From Terriglobia bacterium (lineage in GTDB: Bacteria > Acidobacteriota > Terriglobia > UBA7540), in NCBI GenBank assembly GCA_030040995.1, contig JASHOS010000184.1, forward strand, positions 1 through 34,135: a stretch of 34,135 nt of DNA. The letters run 5' to 3'. The notes beneath the pieces were generated by a model. It saw nothing but the letters and a program-made list of their open reading frames with translations. It made no database searches and was not told the DNA's origin. Both the position numbers and the translations under genes were made by a program. Of the stretch, positions 1-7,159 are shown one piece after another (positions within the stretch are counted from its first letter, which is position 1; every line of letters begins with the position of its first letter).

Positions 1-67
1 GGGGACATTATCATGGAGGTACAACATAGATCGTCAAAAGTAACATCTTTAAGCTGCCTGAAAAGTC

Positions 68-1177
68 ATGGACGAATTGAGTTGTCGCGGCAAAGTGGGA
101 AGATCCTGTTTCAGCAAGTGGAAAGTTTCTGTTGGGGTCCGGCATATTGGCCAACCTCATGACTGCCAGCAATCCGCCTGTTTTCCATCCCTTCCACTCA
201 TCCTCATGCATTCCATAGTCTTACACCAATTCGGGCTCTGCTTTCGCTTAGAGACAAGAACCCCTTTCGCGTCAATTTCATACCGTTTTGGCACAGTTTT
301 CGCCCAGTGCGCCTCCGTCTGCCCCCGGCACGCCAATGCGTCGGCCTCCGACGGTGCGTGGTCTTCACCCTCCTCGGTTCGGTCCTTCTTACCCGCCATC
401 GGAATCAGCGAACAGCGCCAGCGGCGCAAACAGGAACTCGCCTTCAACGCTCGTCCATTTGTTCTTTGCGGTCTGCCGCTCCGCCGCCCTCCGTCGGATC
501 AGCTAACGCACACCAGGCGCAACGGGAAATTCTTCCTTCAGCGCAGCCGGGTTGTCCGATTCGGCACAGCCTCCGAAGTCCTCGATTTCTTCCGCCTCTT
601 CAAAGATGGCAAGAGATATCACCGGATCATGGAAGGTTTTCAACGGATATTTTCTGCCACCATCTTCTTCGGAACCAACGACCAAACGAGCGATACCCTT
701 GTCGTTGATTGGGCAAGATTCCACTTTTTTGATCGGATCCACCTTTGGTTTCATAAAGCCGAAGACCTACCCGCAGCTCAGCCGACCAATAAGAATTCAA
801 TCATCCTCAGTGAAGCCTTTTACGAGGAGATTGACAAACATCCGATTCCCGTGGAGCGCGAGGTCGTCGCGTCGCTCGCCAATGCTCCCGGAGTCCCTGA
901 CCTCTATCTCTGGCTCGTCTGGAAAACATGGTCCCTGATCGGCGATGTTGTACGCGTTCCGTTGTTTTCAAAAGGTGGCCTTGCCGACCAACTCTGCACC
1001 CGCAAATACTGCGCCGACCGTTTCTTCCGGCGTAAGGTGAGCCACTGGCTTTCCCAAGTAAAGACACTCTGGCCCGAGTGCCCGGCTGAATTTTCCAAAG
1101 ATGGCCAAACCCTGGTTCTCATGTCGTCGAAGAAAAACCCGGCAATCGGAGCTCCCGCCCACTCTCTAAACACTTGA
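68..1177 (+). CDS. RepA-like plasmid replication initiator, probably internally deleted
   Basis: The C-terminal two thirds (residues ~112-360 of 369) read like the 'plasmid encoded RepA' (RepA_C-type) initiators found in Acidobacteria and Proteobacteria. Recognisable stretches are FVLCGLPLRRPP (131-142), THTRRNGKFFLQ, VLDFFRL, GFQRIFSATIFFGT, DWARFHFFDRIHLWF, SEAFYEEIDKHPIPVEREVV and LYLWLVWKTW. Such proteins bind plasmid origin repeats and start replication. Compared with the family as I remember it, a segment of roughly 25-30 residues seems missing between NGKFFLQ (153-158) and RSRVVRF (159-165), so this may be a damaged copy. Residues 1-111 are low-complexity and unconvincing. ATG 68 and ATG 209 are in frame, neither has a clear ribosome site, and the true start is unknown. 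Its neighbours are transposase fossils and mazEF, which fits an integrated plasmid relic. Family call fairly sure; functionality doubtful. Confidence 0.65.
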   Translation: MDELSCRGKVGRSCFSKWKVSVGVRHIGQPHDCQQSACFPSLPLILMHSIVLHQFGLCFRLETRTPFASISYRFGTVFAQCASVCPRHANASASDGAWSSPSSVRSFLPAIGISEQRQRRKQELAFNARPFVLCGLPLRRPPSDQLTHTRRNGKFFLQRSRVVRFGTASEVLDFFRLFKDGKRYHRIMEGFQRIFSATIFFGTNDQTSDTLVVDWARFHFFDRIHLWFHKAEDLPAAQPTNKNSIILSEAFYEEIDKHPIPVEREVVASLANAPGVPDLYLWLVWKTWSLIGDVVRVPLFSKGGLADQLCTRKYCADRFFRRKVSHWLSQVKTLWPECPAEFSKDGQTLVLMSSKKNPAIGAPAHSLNT

Positions 1178-1329
1178 ACAATTCCGCAGTCGACCTACTC
1201 GATGCTGGCGGCGAGGTACTGGCTGACACCGGATTGATCCCGGCATTGACCTCTTTCGCGCGGTGTCCTTAACATGCGGAGACTGAGCATTCGGTCCTCC
1301 TGGGCTTTTAAGCCGCGGTAGGGGTGGGG

Positions 1330-1718
1330 CGAACACGACAATCTGGGAGTGGATTCGCCAGATGCATCTTTCGGATCAGTTGTTGAACCTCCGAGTCGAT
1401 GTCAGGTCTTCCATGCTCGCCGTGACGACTCTTCCATCTCTAACACCAACGGAATCCTCTTCGACGCCCGGCGATCACCGTTTCCGGCTTCACGATCAGC
1501 AAGGCCGAGCGCCATCGCGACCAGAAGCGACAGAGCCATACCCAGAGGAACCGGTGTGCGGAGGTCAGACGAACCCGACAGCGCTGCGATCTCTTGAGGA
1601 GGGCTACCCGGCGGCGAAGCGCCATGATCTCGACCTCGAGCGAGGCGGAAGTGCAAACCAGGAGCAGGGACTGACAATTGCCGAAACGAAAGCGGTGAAC
1701 ATAGGGGAACGCCAACAA
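1330..1718 (-). pseudogene. Integrase-core (IS3-like, rve) transposase fossil, N-terminal half
   Basis: On the minus strand the stretch reads LEVEIMALRRRVALLKRSQ, then FLWVWLCRFWSRWRSALLIV, KPETVIAGRRRGFRWC, a TAG stop at 1440-1442, and in the same frame RWKSRHGEHGRPDIDSEVQ and LIRKMHLANPL. This is the helix-turn-helix and linker part of the integrase-core transposases common in Acidobacteria. The stop falls where relatives usually carry Trp, so the copy is dead. The DDE catalytic domain that should follow (towards lower coordinates) is not recognisable in 1178-1330. The N-terminus upstream of 1718 is also unclear. Family assignment is from motif memory. Confidence 0.75.
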
Positions 1719-1861
1719 CGGCCTTCAGTGAGTGCAATGAGTTCAGTCTGAACGAGATTGTCGGCAGGGACAGGGGATGCTCCAGCGGCGTGATTTCAGT
1801 CGTACCTGAATACCTCTCTCGCATGTTTCGGCGTCAGTGTAAACAGCCTCAAAATCACCTC

Positions 1862-1890
1862 TTGACGGCGCTTAAAAAAGCTGATATATT
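1862..1890 (+). promoter_or_regulatory. Sigma-70 promoter of the mazEF-type pair
   Basis: TTGACG at 1862-1867 and TATATT at 1885-1890 are separated by exactly 17 bp. This places the transcription start near 1897, about 22 nt before the antitoxin ATG at 1919. An inverted repeat ATATA-TTT-TATAT (1884-1896) overlaps the -10 box and could be the operator through which the antitoxin autoregulates. The promoter geometry is seen directly; the operator role is inference. Confidence 0.65.
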
Positions 1891-1918
1891 TTATATGAGC
1901 TTTGATCGGAGTAAATAT

Positions 1919-2170
1919 ATGGGAAGTTCGGCTAAAACGGCAAAGAGCTTTATGATAGAGCCAGAAGTTGATCGGTACATTTCCGGCACTAAAGGGGAGC
2001 ACTCTGCAAGTGAGCGCATCAACGAAATGCTCAAAAAGGCTATGGAACAAGAACGGTACGAAAAGCTGGAAGCTGAAGCGCGCGTGTTCTACGCTAAAGC
2101 CGGAGCCACAGAGAGGAAAGCAACCCGCGCTTTTCAAGCTGCTGCAGTTCGAGCGATAATCCGCGACTAG
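1919..2170 (+). CDS. Antitoxin of a MazEF-type toxin-antitoxin pair
   Basis: An 83-residue protein directly upstream of a MazF-like toxin; its TAG stop abuts the toxin ATG with no spacer. ATG 1919 is chosen because GGAG (1908-1911) lies 7 nt upstream and the promoter start is near 1897; the in-frame ATG 1895 would lie upstream of that start. The N-terminal part (KTAKSFMIEPEVDRYI, then SASERINEMLKKAM) has the beta strand plus two helices expected of a ribbon-helix-helix DNA-binding antitoxin. The C-terminal half is a charged helix (EQERYEKLEAEARVFY) of the kind that wraps a toxin. Expected role: neutralise the toxin and repress the operon. The family within the ribbon-helix-helix superfamily is not certain. 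Confidence 0.75.
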   Translation: MGSSAKTAKSFMIEPEVDRYISGTKGEHSASERINEMLKKAMEQERYEKLEAEARVFYAKAGATERKATRAFQAAAVRAIIRD

Positions 2171-2497
2171 ATGGCTACTTACCCGAAGCGTGGCGAAGTC
2201 TATTGGGCGAAATTGGATAAACTCCGGCCTGTAATTATTCTCTCCGTGGACGGCCTCAACAGGCACGCTTTAGATATTTGCGTGGTGCCTATCACAAAAG
2301 TCAAGCACGCGGAGTTCAGCTTGCGTGTCCCCTTGCAGGCGGGGGAAGGTGGTCTAAAGATGGCTTGCTGGGCTAAGTGCGACCAAGTTACGACACTCGA
2401 GCAAACCGTCCTCCAATACCCCGCCCTCGGAGTTCTTCCCGCCGAAAAACTTGACCGCGTACAAGAGCAGGTGAAGACTGCCCTGGGCTTGGCTTAG
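2171..2497 (+). CDS. mazF: MazF/PemK-type mRNA-interferase toxin
   Basis: 108 residues, the usual MazF length. The N-terminal RGEVYWAKL, then RPVIILS (19-25), a conserved Asn (N30), VVPITK and CWAKCDQVTTL near residues 66-76 are the hallmark elements of the PemK/MazF fold. These proteins are sequence-specific endoribonucleases that cleave mRNA when the labile antitoxin is lost. The gene starts immediately after the antitoxin stop, so the two are translationally coupled. No frameshift or missing block is visible, so it is probably functional. It lies between transposase fossils and next to a RepA-like gene, typical of a plasmid-derived addiction module now on an island edge. Confidence 0.9.
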   Translation: MATYPKRGEVYWAKLDKLRPVIILSVDGLNRHALDICVVPITKVKHAEFSLRVPLQAGEGGLKMACWAKCDQVTTLEQTVLQYPALGVLPAEKLDRVQEQVKTALGLA

Positions 2498-2844
2498 CTT
2501 CGGTTGAGTTCGTGGGATCGTCTGTTCTGGCTAGGCCTCAGATGTTGGTGGTCAAGAGGGGCAAGCGTGCTGGGGGTGACGCGAGCGGGCCCTGTCTGTC
2601 GCCAAAATCAAATCTGGCCCCGAATTCAGCGACCTGGCCACCCCGTCCGTCGTCAAAAACAACTACCAGGAGAAAACGGCTTGATGTTGGCGGTCTCGTG
2701 CTCCCACGTCTACGACGAGAGCCCCAGTCCGCAACGGGATTTCTGCAGGTCGGATCGAACCCTGACGGCCTTGGCTTCGACTCCATGAGAGAGACTGGAG
2801 GCGGAGCTGGCTAGCACCTGGACGCGGATGCAGTTCGGTTTAAT
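2498..2844 (+). other. Non-coding stretch with no recognisable gene
   Basis: Reading frames here are short and show no recognisable domain. The stretch holds the 18-bp sequence listed separately at 2592-2609, which recurs near the right end of the window next to another transposase fossil. No terminator hairpin with a T-run is seen after mazF. Confidence 0.4.
2592..2609 (+). repeat. 18-bp repeat shared with 33538-33555
   Basis: CTGTCTGTCGCCAAAATC occurs here and again at 33538-33555 in the same orientation. Both copies lie near integrase-core transposase remnants, so they may be decayed insertion-sequence ends. The identity is seen directly; the origin is inference. Confidence 0.6.
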
Positions 2845-2940
2845 TTAGGCGGCCCTTTGCCAACGATAGCGATGATGCGGGCTGCCCAGGCGCGGTACTC
2901 CCGCGACGTTGGCAGTGCCGGTCGGCCTTTTAGCCACCAA
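2845..2940 (-). pseudogene. C-terminal tail of an integrase-core transposase
   Basis: The minus strand ends with AKRPTGTANVAGVPRL, then GSPHHRYRWQRAA and a TAA stop at 2845-2847. This matches the characteristic C-terminus of the same transposase type as the 1330-1718 fossil (relatives end like 'VVGLPRVGGLHHRYEWRQAA'). It cannot be the missing half of that fossil, because on the minus strand the tail lies upstream of the N-terminal piece. It is therefore a separate copy. It stops about 20 bp before the start of the next gene. Confidence 0.65.
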
Positions 2941-2957
2941 TACTACTGCCTTAGCGA

Positions 2958-4550
2958 ATGATGAACAGACGCAAATTCTTAACGGTGGCGGCAGGTGTAA
3001 TTGGTACTGCACCTCGTTCAGCAGAGGCTGCCGGTTCGAGTGGTACTTCACCGGTTTCTGTGGCGGGACGAGTTACCTCTTTTCGATCGGAAAGCGACAG
3101 GATCGGTCGACTGATTCGGCTCGCGCCGCCGCATGCCAACCGCTTCTCAGCGTCAGTGCCAATCGAGTCCCCCCTGAAGGTGCTTTCTACGAATTCTCAC
3201 TACTTTACCGACGATACCGGCAGAGCAGTCTATCTGACGGGATCTCACACCTGGAACACGCTTCAGGACTGGGGGACAGACGGCTCCGTCCGCCCTACAG
3301 ATTTTGCGGCCTTCGTGCGTCTGCTTGTCGCGCATCACCACAATTTCACGCTGTTATGGACGACGGAATTGCCGAAAGTTCATGCACTTCCCTCAGTTGC
3401 GACTTCTCCTCCGGATTTCACCGTCGCGCCCTTTCCCTGGCAACGTACCGGTCCAGGCAAAGCGTCAGACGGCAAATTAAAATTCGATCTCACGAAATTC
3501 AATCCAGCCTTCTTCGAGCGGCTTCGCGACCGCGTCCAGCAGCTCCATGCGGTAGGGATCTATGCGGGCGTATACTTGTTGACGGGCGAATTTGTCAACA
3601 GGTTCCGCTCACCTACGGATGGATATCCTTTTACTGGATCAAATAATGTGAATGGAATTAACGATGGCGGTGGCGTCGCCTCAGTGACGATGACGGCGCC
3701 GAATGCGATCACGGCGTTCCAGGATGCCTATGTGAAGAAGATGATCGATACGCTCAACAATCTCCCGAATGTGCTTTGGGCCGTCTCGGAGGAAGCTCCT
3801 GCCAACTCCGTATGGTGGAATAACCACCTCATTTCGCTTGTACATTCCTACGAGGCAGGGAAGCCTTACCAGCATCCTGTAGGTTATGCTGTCCGGAGCG
3901 ATAGTGATGATGCCTCAATTACAAACAGCGACGCCGATTGGATTGCGCCGTCGGCGAGAATCTCCCCAGCGAACAGTTGTGGCAGCGGCCATCCACGATG
4001 CAAGGTGAACATCAATGATTCAGACCACAGTTACTTCGGGATGTGGAACGATTCCCCTCAAGCGAATCGAAATTTCTTCTGGATCAACTTCTCCCAAGGA
4101 AGCCAAACACTCTTCATGGATCCATATTTGGTCTATTACCCCCGCCAGCACCGTAACCTTCCCCAATCGCCGATTGTCAACGGTATTGGCTCACGGCCGG
4201 ATTCCCGCTGGGAGAATGTGCGCGACACTATGGGGTACATCCGCAGGTATGCCGAGCGGATGAACCTGGCTGAGATGAGCCCGCAGGCAGGGCTGTCTTC
4301 TACAGGGCATGCGCTTGCAACCACAACCGCCGTCCAACCTGAATTGCTGGTCTATGCGCCAAACGGCGGCAAATTCTCTGTGGATCTCTCAAAGCACATG
4401 GGACGGTTTGCGGTTGAATGGATGAACCCCGCAACGGGTGCCAAAGTCGCGGCTCGAGATGTGGACGGGGGCGCAACGAGAACATTCACTCCCTCGTTCA
4501 GCGGCGATGCCGTCTTGTATCTAAAGACAAAGGCGTCAAGCAGGAGCTAG
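2958..4550 (+). CDS. Tat-exported DUF6298/GH140-like putative glycosidase with collagenase-type C-terminal domain
   Basis: 530 residues. N-terminal NRRKFLTVAAG is a twin-arginine signal. YFTDDTGRAVYLTGSHTWN (~82-100) is the start of the TIM-barrel family annotated as DUF4038/DUF6298 or 'putative collagen-binding domain' protein. KFDLTKFNPAFFERLRDRV (~175-193), NVLWAVSEEAP (271-281) and LFMDPYL follow in family order. Where relatives often show E-I-S-N-E, this protein has A-V-S-E-E, so E279 is the likely acid but the preceding Asn is Glu. Residues ~445-525 (LVYAPNGGKFSVDL through FSGDAVLYLK) form the C-terminal beta-sandwich. GH140 relatives act on apiose-containing pectin; the substrate here is unknown. 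ATG 2958 is followed by a second ATG at 2961. No ribosome site is visible and a transposase tail ends just upstream, so the native promoter may have been lost. Convergent with the next gene. Confidence 0.75.
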   Translation: MMNRRKFLTVAAGVIGTAPRSAEAAGSSGTSPVSVAGRVTSFRSESDRIGRLIRLAPPHANRFSASVPIESPLKVLSTNSHYFTDDTGRAVYLTGSHTWNTLQDWGTDGSVRPTDFAAFVRLLVAHHHNFTLLWTTELPKVHALPSVATSPPDFTVAPFPWQRTGPGKASDGKLKFDLTKFNPAFFERLRDRVQQLHAVGIYAGVYLLTGEFVNRFRSPTDGYPFTGSNNVNGINDGGGVASVTMTAPNAITAFQDAYVKKMIDTLNNLPNVLWAVSEEAPANSVWWNNHLISLVHSYEAGKPYQHPVGYAVRSDSDDASITNSDADWIAPSARISPANSCGSGHPRCKVNINDSDHSYFGMWNDSPQANRNFFWINFSQGSQTLFMDPYLVYYPRQHRNLPQSPIVNGIGSRPDSRWENVRDTMGYIRRYAERMNLAEMSPQAGLSSTGHALATTTAVQPELLVYAPNGGKFSVDLSKHMGRFAVEWMNPATGAKVAARDVDGGATRTFTPSFSGDAVLYLKTKASSRS

Positions 4551-4772
4551 CATCTTGTTCGGTTGAGACTGAGTATCCTTGAGCACGCCGTGGACGGCCT
4601 GGTTCAGGTAGCTTCGCTTCTTCGATTCCGGACCCGACCGTTGTACACGCCCGCACCCTGGCATGGGCTACCGCAACGACAGCCCGAAACAAACAGCGAC
4701 CTACAGGTTTCGCCAGCAGCCCCGGCCAGCGTTCCACAATCAAAACTTCCAAAACGGCTGTCCCTCCTCTGG

Positions 4773-6785
4773 TTATGTTGTACTTGCCAAGTATATCCGG
4801 TACATTTTCCGCCGTTGAAGGTTCTTCGACTTTTCGTAGGAACTCAGGACACTCATCAGGCCATTGAACAATCTGGCGCTAGTGTCCAAATACGATTGAG
4901 CAGCAGCAATCTGTTGAGCAACGGACAGCCGCTCAAGTTTGCCCTCTGCTTGTAACTTGTTCCGCTGGCAAGCGGCTGCGATGGCTTCGAGAGCCAGCCG
5001 GGCGTGTGCGGCCTCGTAGCTGCTCCCAAGCCCGTGGGTTTCCAGCCGACGGACAAGACTGTTGAGTATCGTTGCTTCCCTCATAAGCTTCGTCACCCCC
5101 ATAGGACTCTTGCAGCCGATCTGTTCTTGTGGTTTTTCTCCGTCTCCGGCGGCAGGCACATTTCCCCGGGGCCGGCCGCCGAGCCAAATCACGATCCGGG
5201 CGACGGCGGGTGTCGCAGCGTAAGGCAGAAACACAGACGATTCGTTGAACGATCTCCAGATTTGGCCATTGACCGTCACAGCGCGGATGGAACCGCTGCC
5301 TGCGGCGGACAGATACAATCGTTTCTGTCCAAACCGAACAGGATCAAGTTGTACTAGCTCAGTAATGCCGGGAGGAATATGAGGCACCAAGGTTAGACCC
5401 TCAGCAGCATAAAGATACTCAAACAGTCCTCTTACGAACGCCGCAGCGGGCCCGAAAGCGTCATAAGTGAGGTTTATGACTTGGTTCGGTTGATAAACTT
5501 CATTGCCAAAGTCTGTGAGGGGATTGTCCATCCGGAACCTGCGCGCGAAGGTCAGCAGCTTTTCCATGGAGCGGCGTGCATCCTCATACTTGCCCAAGCG
5601 ATAGTAACCCATGATCATTCTCGCCTCGCAGGTCGACCACGCGCCGCCGTTTACCCATTCACCGAATCGCCATATGCCTTTCAATTCTTCGTACATGTCA
5701 TCCAGGGAGGGATAGTTCGTAATGATGAAATCGTGGGGCCGAAGTGCCGGGATCGCTGCGATCTTGGCGTAAATCTTCTCAGCCTGAGTTCTGTCAACGA
5801 CCCGGAAGGCAATCGCATCATGATTGACCGTCGCTTCGAAGTAGCCATGCTGTCTGGCTCCGAATACTCCGTGTTTCGTCCCGTCGGGATCCAACGACTT
5901 GACAAAATAGCCTTCTTCCGTGACAAGCCGCGGCAATCCCTTTCTGGCAAGATTTCTCCTTTCGGTATAGAGTCTCACTTTCTCTATCGCTCCAGCGAGT
6001 TTCTCCAGCTCGATCAGCCGATCGAGCGCGGCGATATAAGTGATGGAAAGCCCCGCCAGATAGGCTTTGCCATACGTGCCGTCCGGACGATGCCAGCCGG
6101 CATAGCTGGGCGCAAGCAGATTCGCGGCCGGCCCCGCGAGGAAGAGGTTGTTTTTAGTGTCGCGCCGCGTATCGAGGAAGTTGACAGAGCGTTCGAGCTT
6201 TGGCAGGTAGCGCGCGATGGCCTCAGGATCGCGGCTGATCAGCAGAAGCTCAGCCTGCAGAACCACTCCAGCCGCCGTGAACTCCAATCCCCAGTCGTGG
6301 ATCTGGACCCGCCCGTCCCCTTGCTTGTAGATAATGCAGCCTGGTGATGCGCAGTCGCACAACTGGCCATTAGGGGCGACCCAGTTGACCCTCGGATTGC
6401 CGGGGCATCCGTGGCGCCTGCCATTACCCATCTGGCTAAACCATAGATCTTGCGAATTCTGCAAAAAGGTCAGGAAAGGTTCCTGCAGGAACGGAAGAGC
6501 GCAGTAACTGGGGCCATAACTGTTCTGGATCCACCAAGCATTCCAGGTCGGACCTTCGACCAAGCCGTTCCACGCGGGCCCGTAGAGCATGGACAGATTC
6601 TGAAACTCGGGGTCAGGCACGAACATGCGGCGGGCAAGATCAAGCAATTCGAGATACTCGACATCACCGCGACCCCGAAAGTGCTTTCCCTTGAACTGAT
6701 CGCCCGAGAGCTTGGGTACTGCGAAAAGACTTGCCACTGGGCCGGCAATCAGAGCCTTGACGACGGACCGTCTCGTATATTTCAT
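4773..6785 (-). CDS. Tat-exported six-hairpin (alpha/alpha)6 glycosidase-like protein
   Basis: 670 residues from the ATG at 6785, chosen because TRRSVVKALIAG (an arginine-pair signal) follows and AGGGA lies ~9 nt upstream. The open frame extends 28 codons further to a GTG at 6869, but that extension is a transposase fossil. The body shows the alternating helices and GP-rich loops of six-hairpin glycosidases: YGPAWNGLVEGPTWNAWW (~67-84) and EWVNGGAWSTCEARMIMGYY (~376-395). TDFGNEVYQPNQ and GLTLVPHIPPG come next, then a small beta domain. From ~540 on, about 130 residues form a helical tail (LVRRLETHGLG, IAAACQRNKLQAEG) not expected in that fold. Probable role: periplasmic cleavage of an oligosaccharide; substrate and GH family unassigned. 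It is separated from the preceding minus-strand gene by the IS fossil. Confidence 0.7.
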   Translation of the reverse strand: MKYTRRSVVKALIAGPVASLFAVPKLSGDQFKGKHFRGRGDVEYLELLDLARRMFVPDPEFQNLSMLYGPAWNGLVEGPTWNAWWIQNSYGPSYCALPFLQEPFLTFLQNSQDLWFSQMGNGRRHGCPGNPRVNWVAPNGQLCDCASPGCIIYKQGDGRVQIHDWGLEFTAAGVVLQAELLLISRDPEAIARYLPKLERSVNFLDTRRDTKNNLFLAGPAANLLAPSYAGWHRPDGTYGKAYLAGLSITYIAALDRLIELEKLAGAIEKVRLYTERRNLARKGLPRLVTEEGYFVKSLDPDGTKHGVFGARQHGYFEATVNHDAIAFRVVDRTQAEKIYAKIAAIPALRPHDFIITNYPSLDDMYEELKGIWRFGEWVNGGAWSTCEARMIMGYYRLGKYEDARRSMEKLLTFARRFRMDNPLTDFGNEVYQPNQVINLTYDAFGPAAAFVRGLFEYLYAAEGLTLVPHIPPGITELVQLDPVRFGQKRLYLSAAGSGSIRAVTVNGQIWRSFNESSVFLPYAATPAVARIVIWLGGRPRGNVPAAGDGEKPQEQIGCKSPMGVTKLMREATILNSLVRRLETHGLGSSYEAAHARLALEAIAAACQRNKLQAEGKLERLSVAQQIAAAQSYLDTSARLFNGLMSVLSSYEKSKNLQRRKMYRIYLASTT

Positions 6786-6789
6786 ACTG

Positions 6790-7141
6790 AGCATTCCCTG
6801 ACCCGTCAAGGCCGAGCTTGCCAAAAAGCTCACCGCGGCCCTCACGATCACTTGCACCTGACTATCCACCGCCGCCTGTGCGTTGTTCGCTTAAAGAAAC
6901 CCCTTCGCCGCTCCATCCTTCAGGATCCGCGAAGCCGGATCCGTAAAGTTCAGTTGTGTTTTCGGGTCCGGGCTCGCTTCTTCCGGATCTTGCGTCTCGG
7001 GCGGCCGTCCACCGAGCTCCCGGTCCCGGTTCACCTCTATTCCACGCGTTCCTGGAGTTACGCCTCAACATGAGCTTTCTCCTGCTCGGCTTGTCCTCAC
7101 ACCTCGCGTTCTAACGCCGCCTTTGTTTCGCGAATTTCGCC
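6790..7141 (-). pseudogene. IS1182-family transposase fossil (central part)
   Basis: The minus strand reads EIRETKAALEREV, stop, GQAEQEKAHVEA, then after a frame change IEVNRDRELGGRPPETQ, SPDPKTQLNFTDPASRILK, GAAKGFL, a TAA stop (6891-6893) and ANNAQAAVDSQVQVIV. The 'NFTDP.SRI(M/L)K ... NAQAAVD..VQVIV' signature is that of IS1182/DUF772-type transposases. Several stops and at least one frameshift make it dead. Its last frame runs on, without a stop, into the downstream glycosidase gene. This explains the spurious N-terminal extension of that open frame. It fills the whole gap between two enzyme genes. Confidence 0.85.
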
Positions 7142-7159
7142 AGCCGTGCTGAGCCTTGA

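Noticed and set aside
157-447. Minus-strand open frame of 96 residues opposite the RepA N-terminal region
   Set aside because: It is charged and protein-like but matches no family I know, has no ribosome site, and overlaps the poorly defined start of the RepA-like gene; not enough to call a gene.
1349-1751. Plus-strand open frames over the left transposase fossil
   Set aside because: They are antisense shadows of the recognisable minus-strand transposase sequence.
2504-2814. Short plus-strand open frames after mazF, including a stretch reading LSVAKIKSGPEFSDLATPS
   Set aside because: The piece is ~30 codons with a stop at both ends and no recognisable family; could be a remnant but cannot be supported.
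5481-6347. 288-residue plus-strand open frame opposite the six-hairpin glycosidase gene
   Set aside because: It is an antisense shadow in a GC-rich gene; no domain is recognisable, while the minus strand has a clear signal and fold pattern.
6786-6869. 28-codon N-terminal extension of the six-hairpin gene from GTG 6869
   Set aside because: The extension reads as IS1182 transposase; the Tat signal and ribosome site support ATG 6785.
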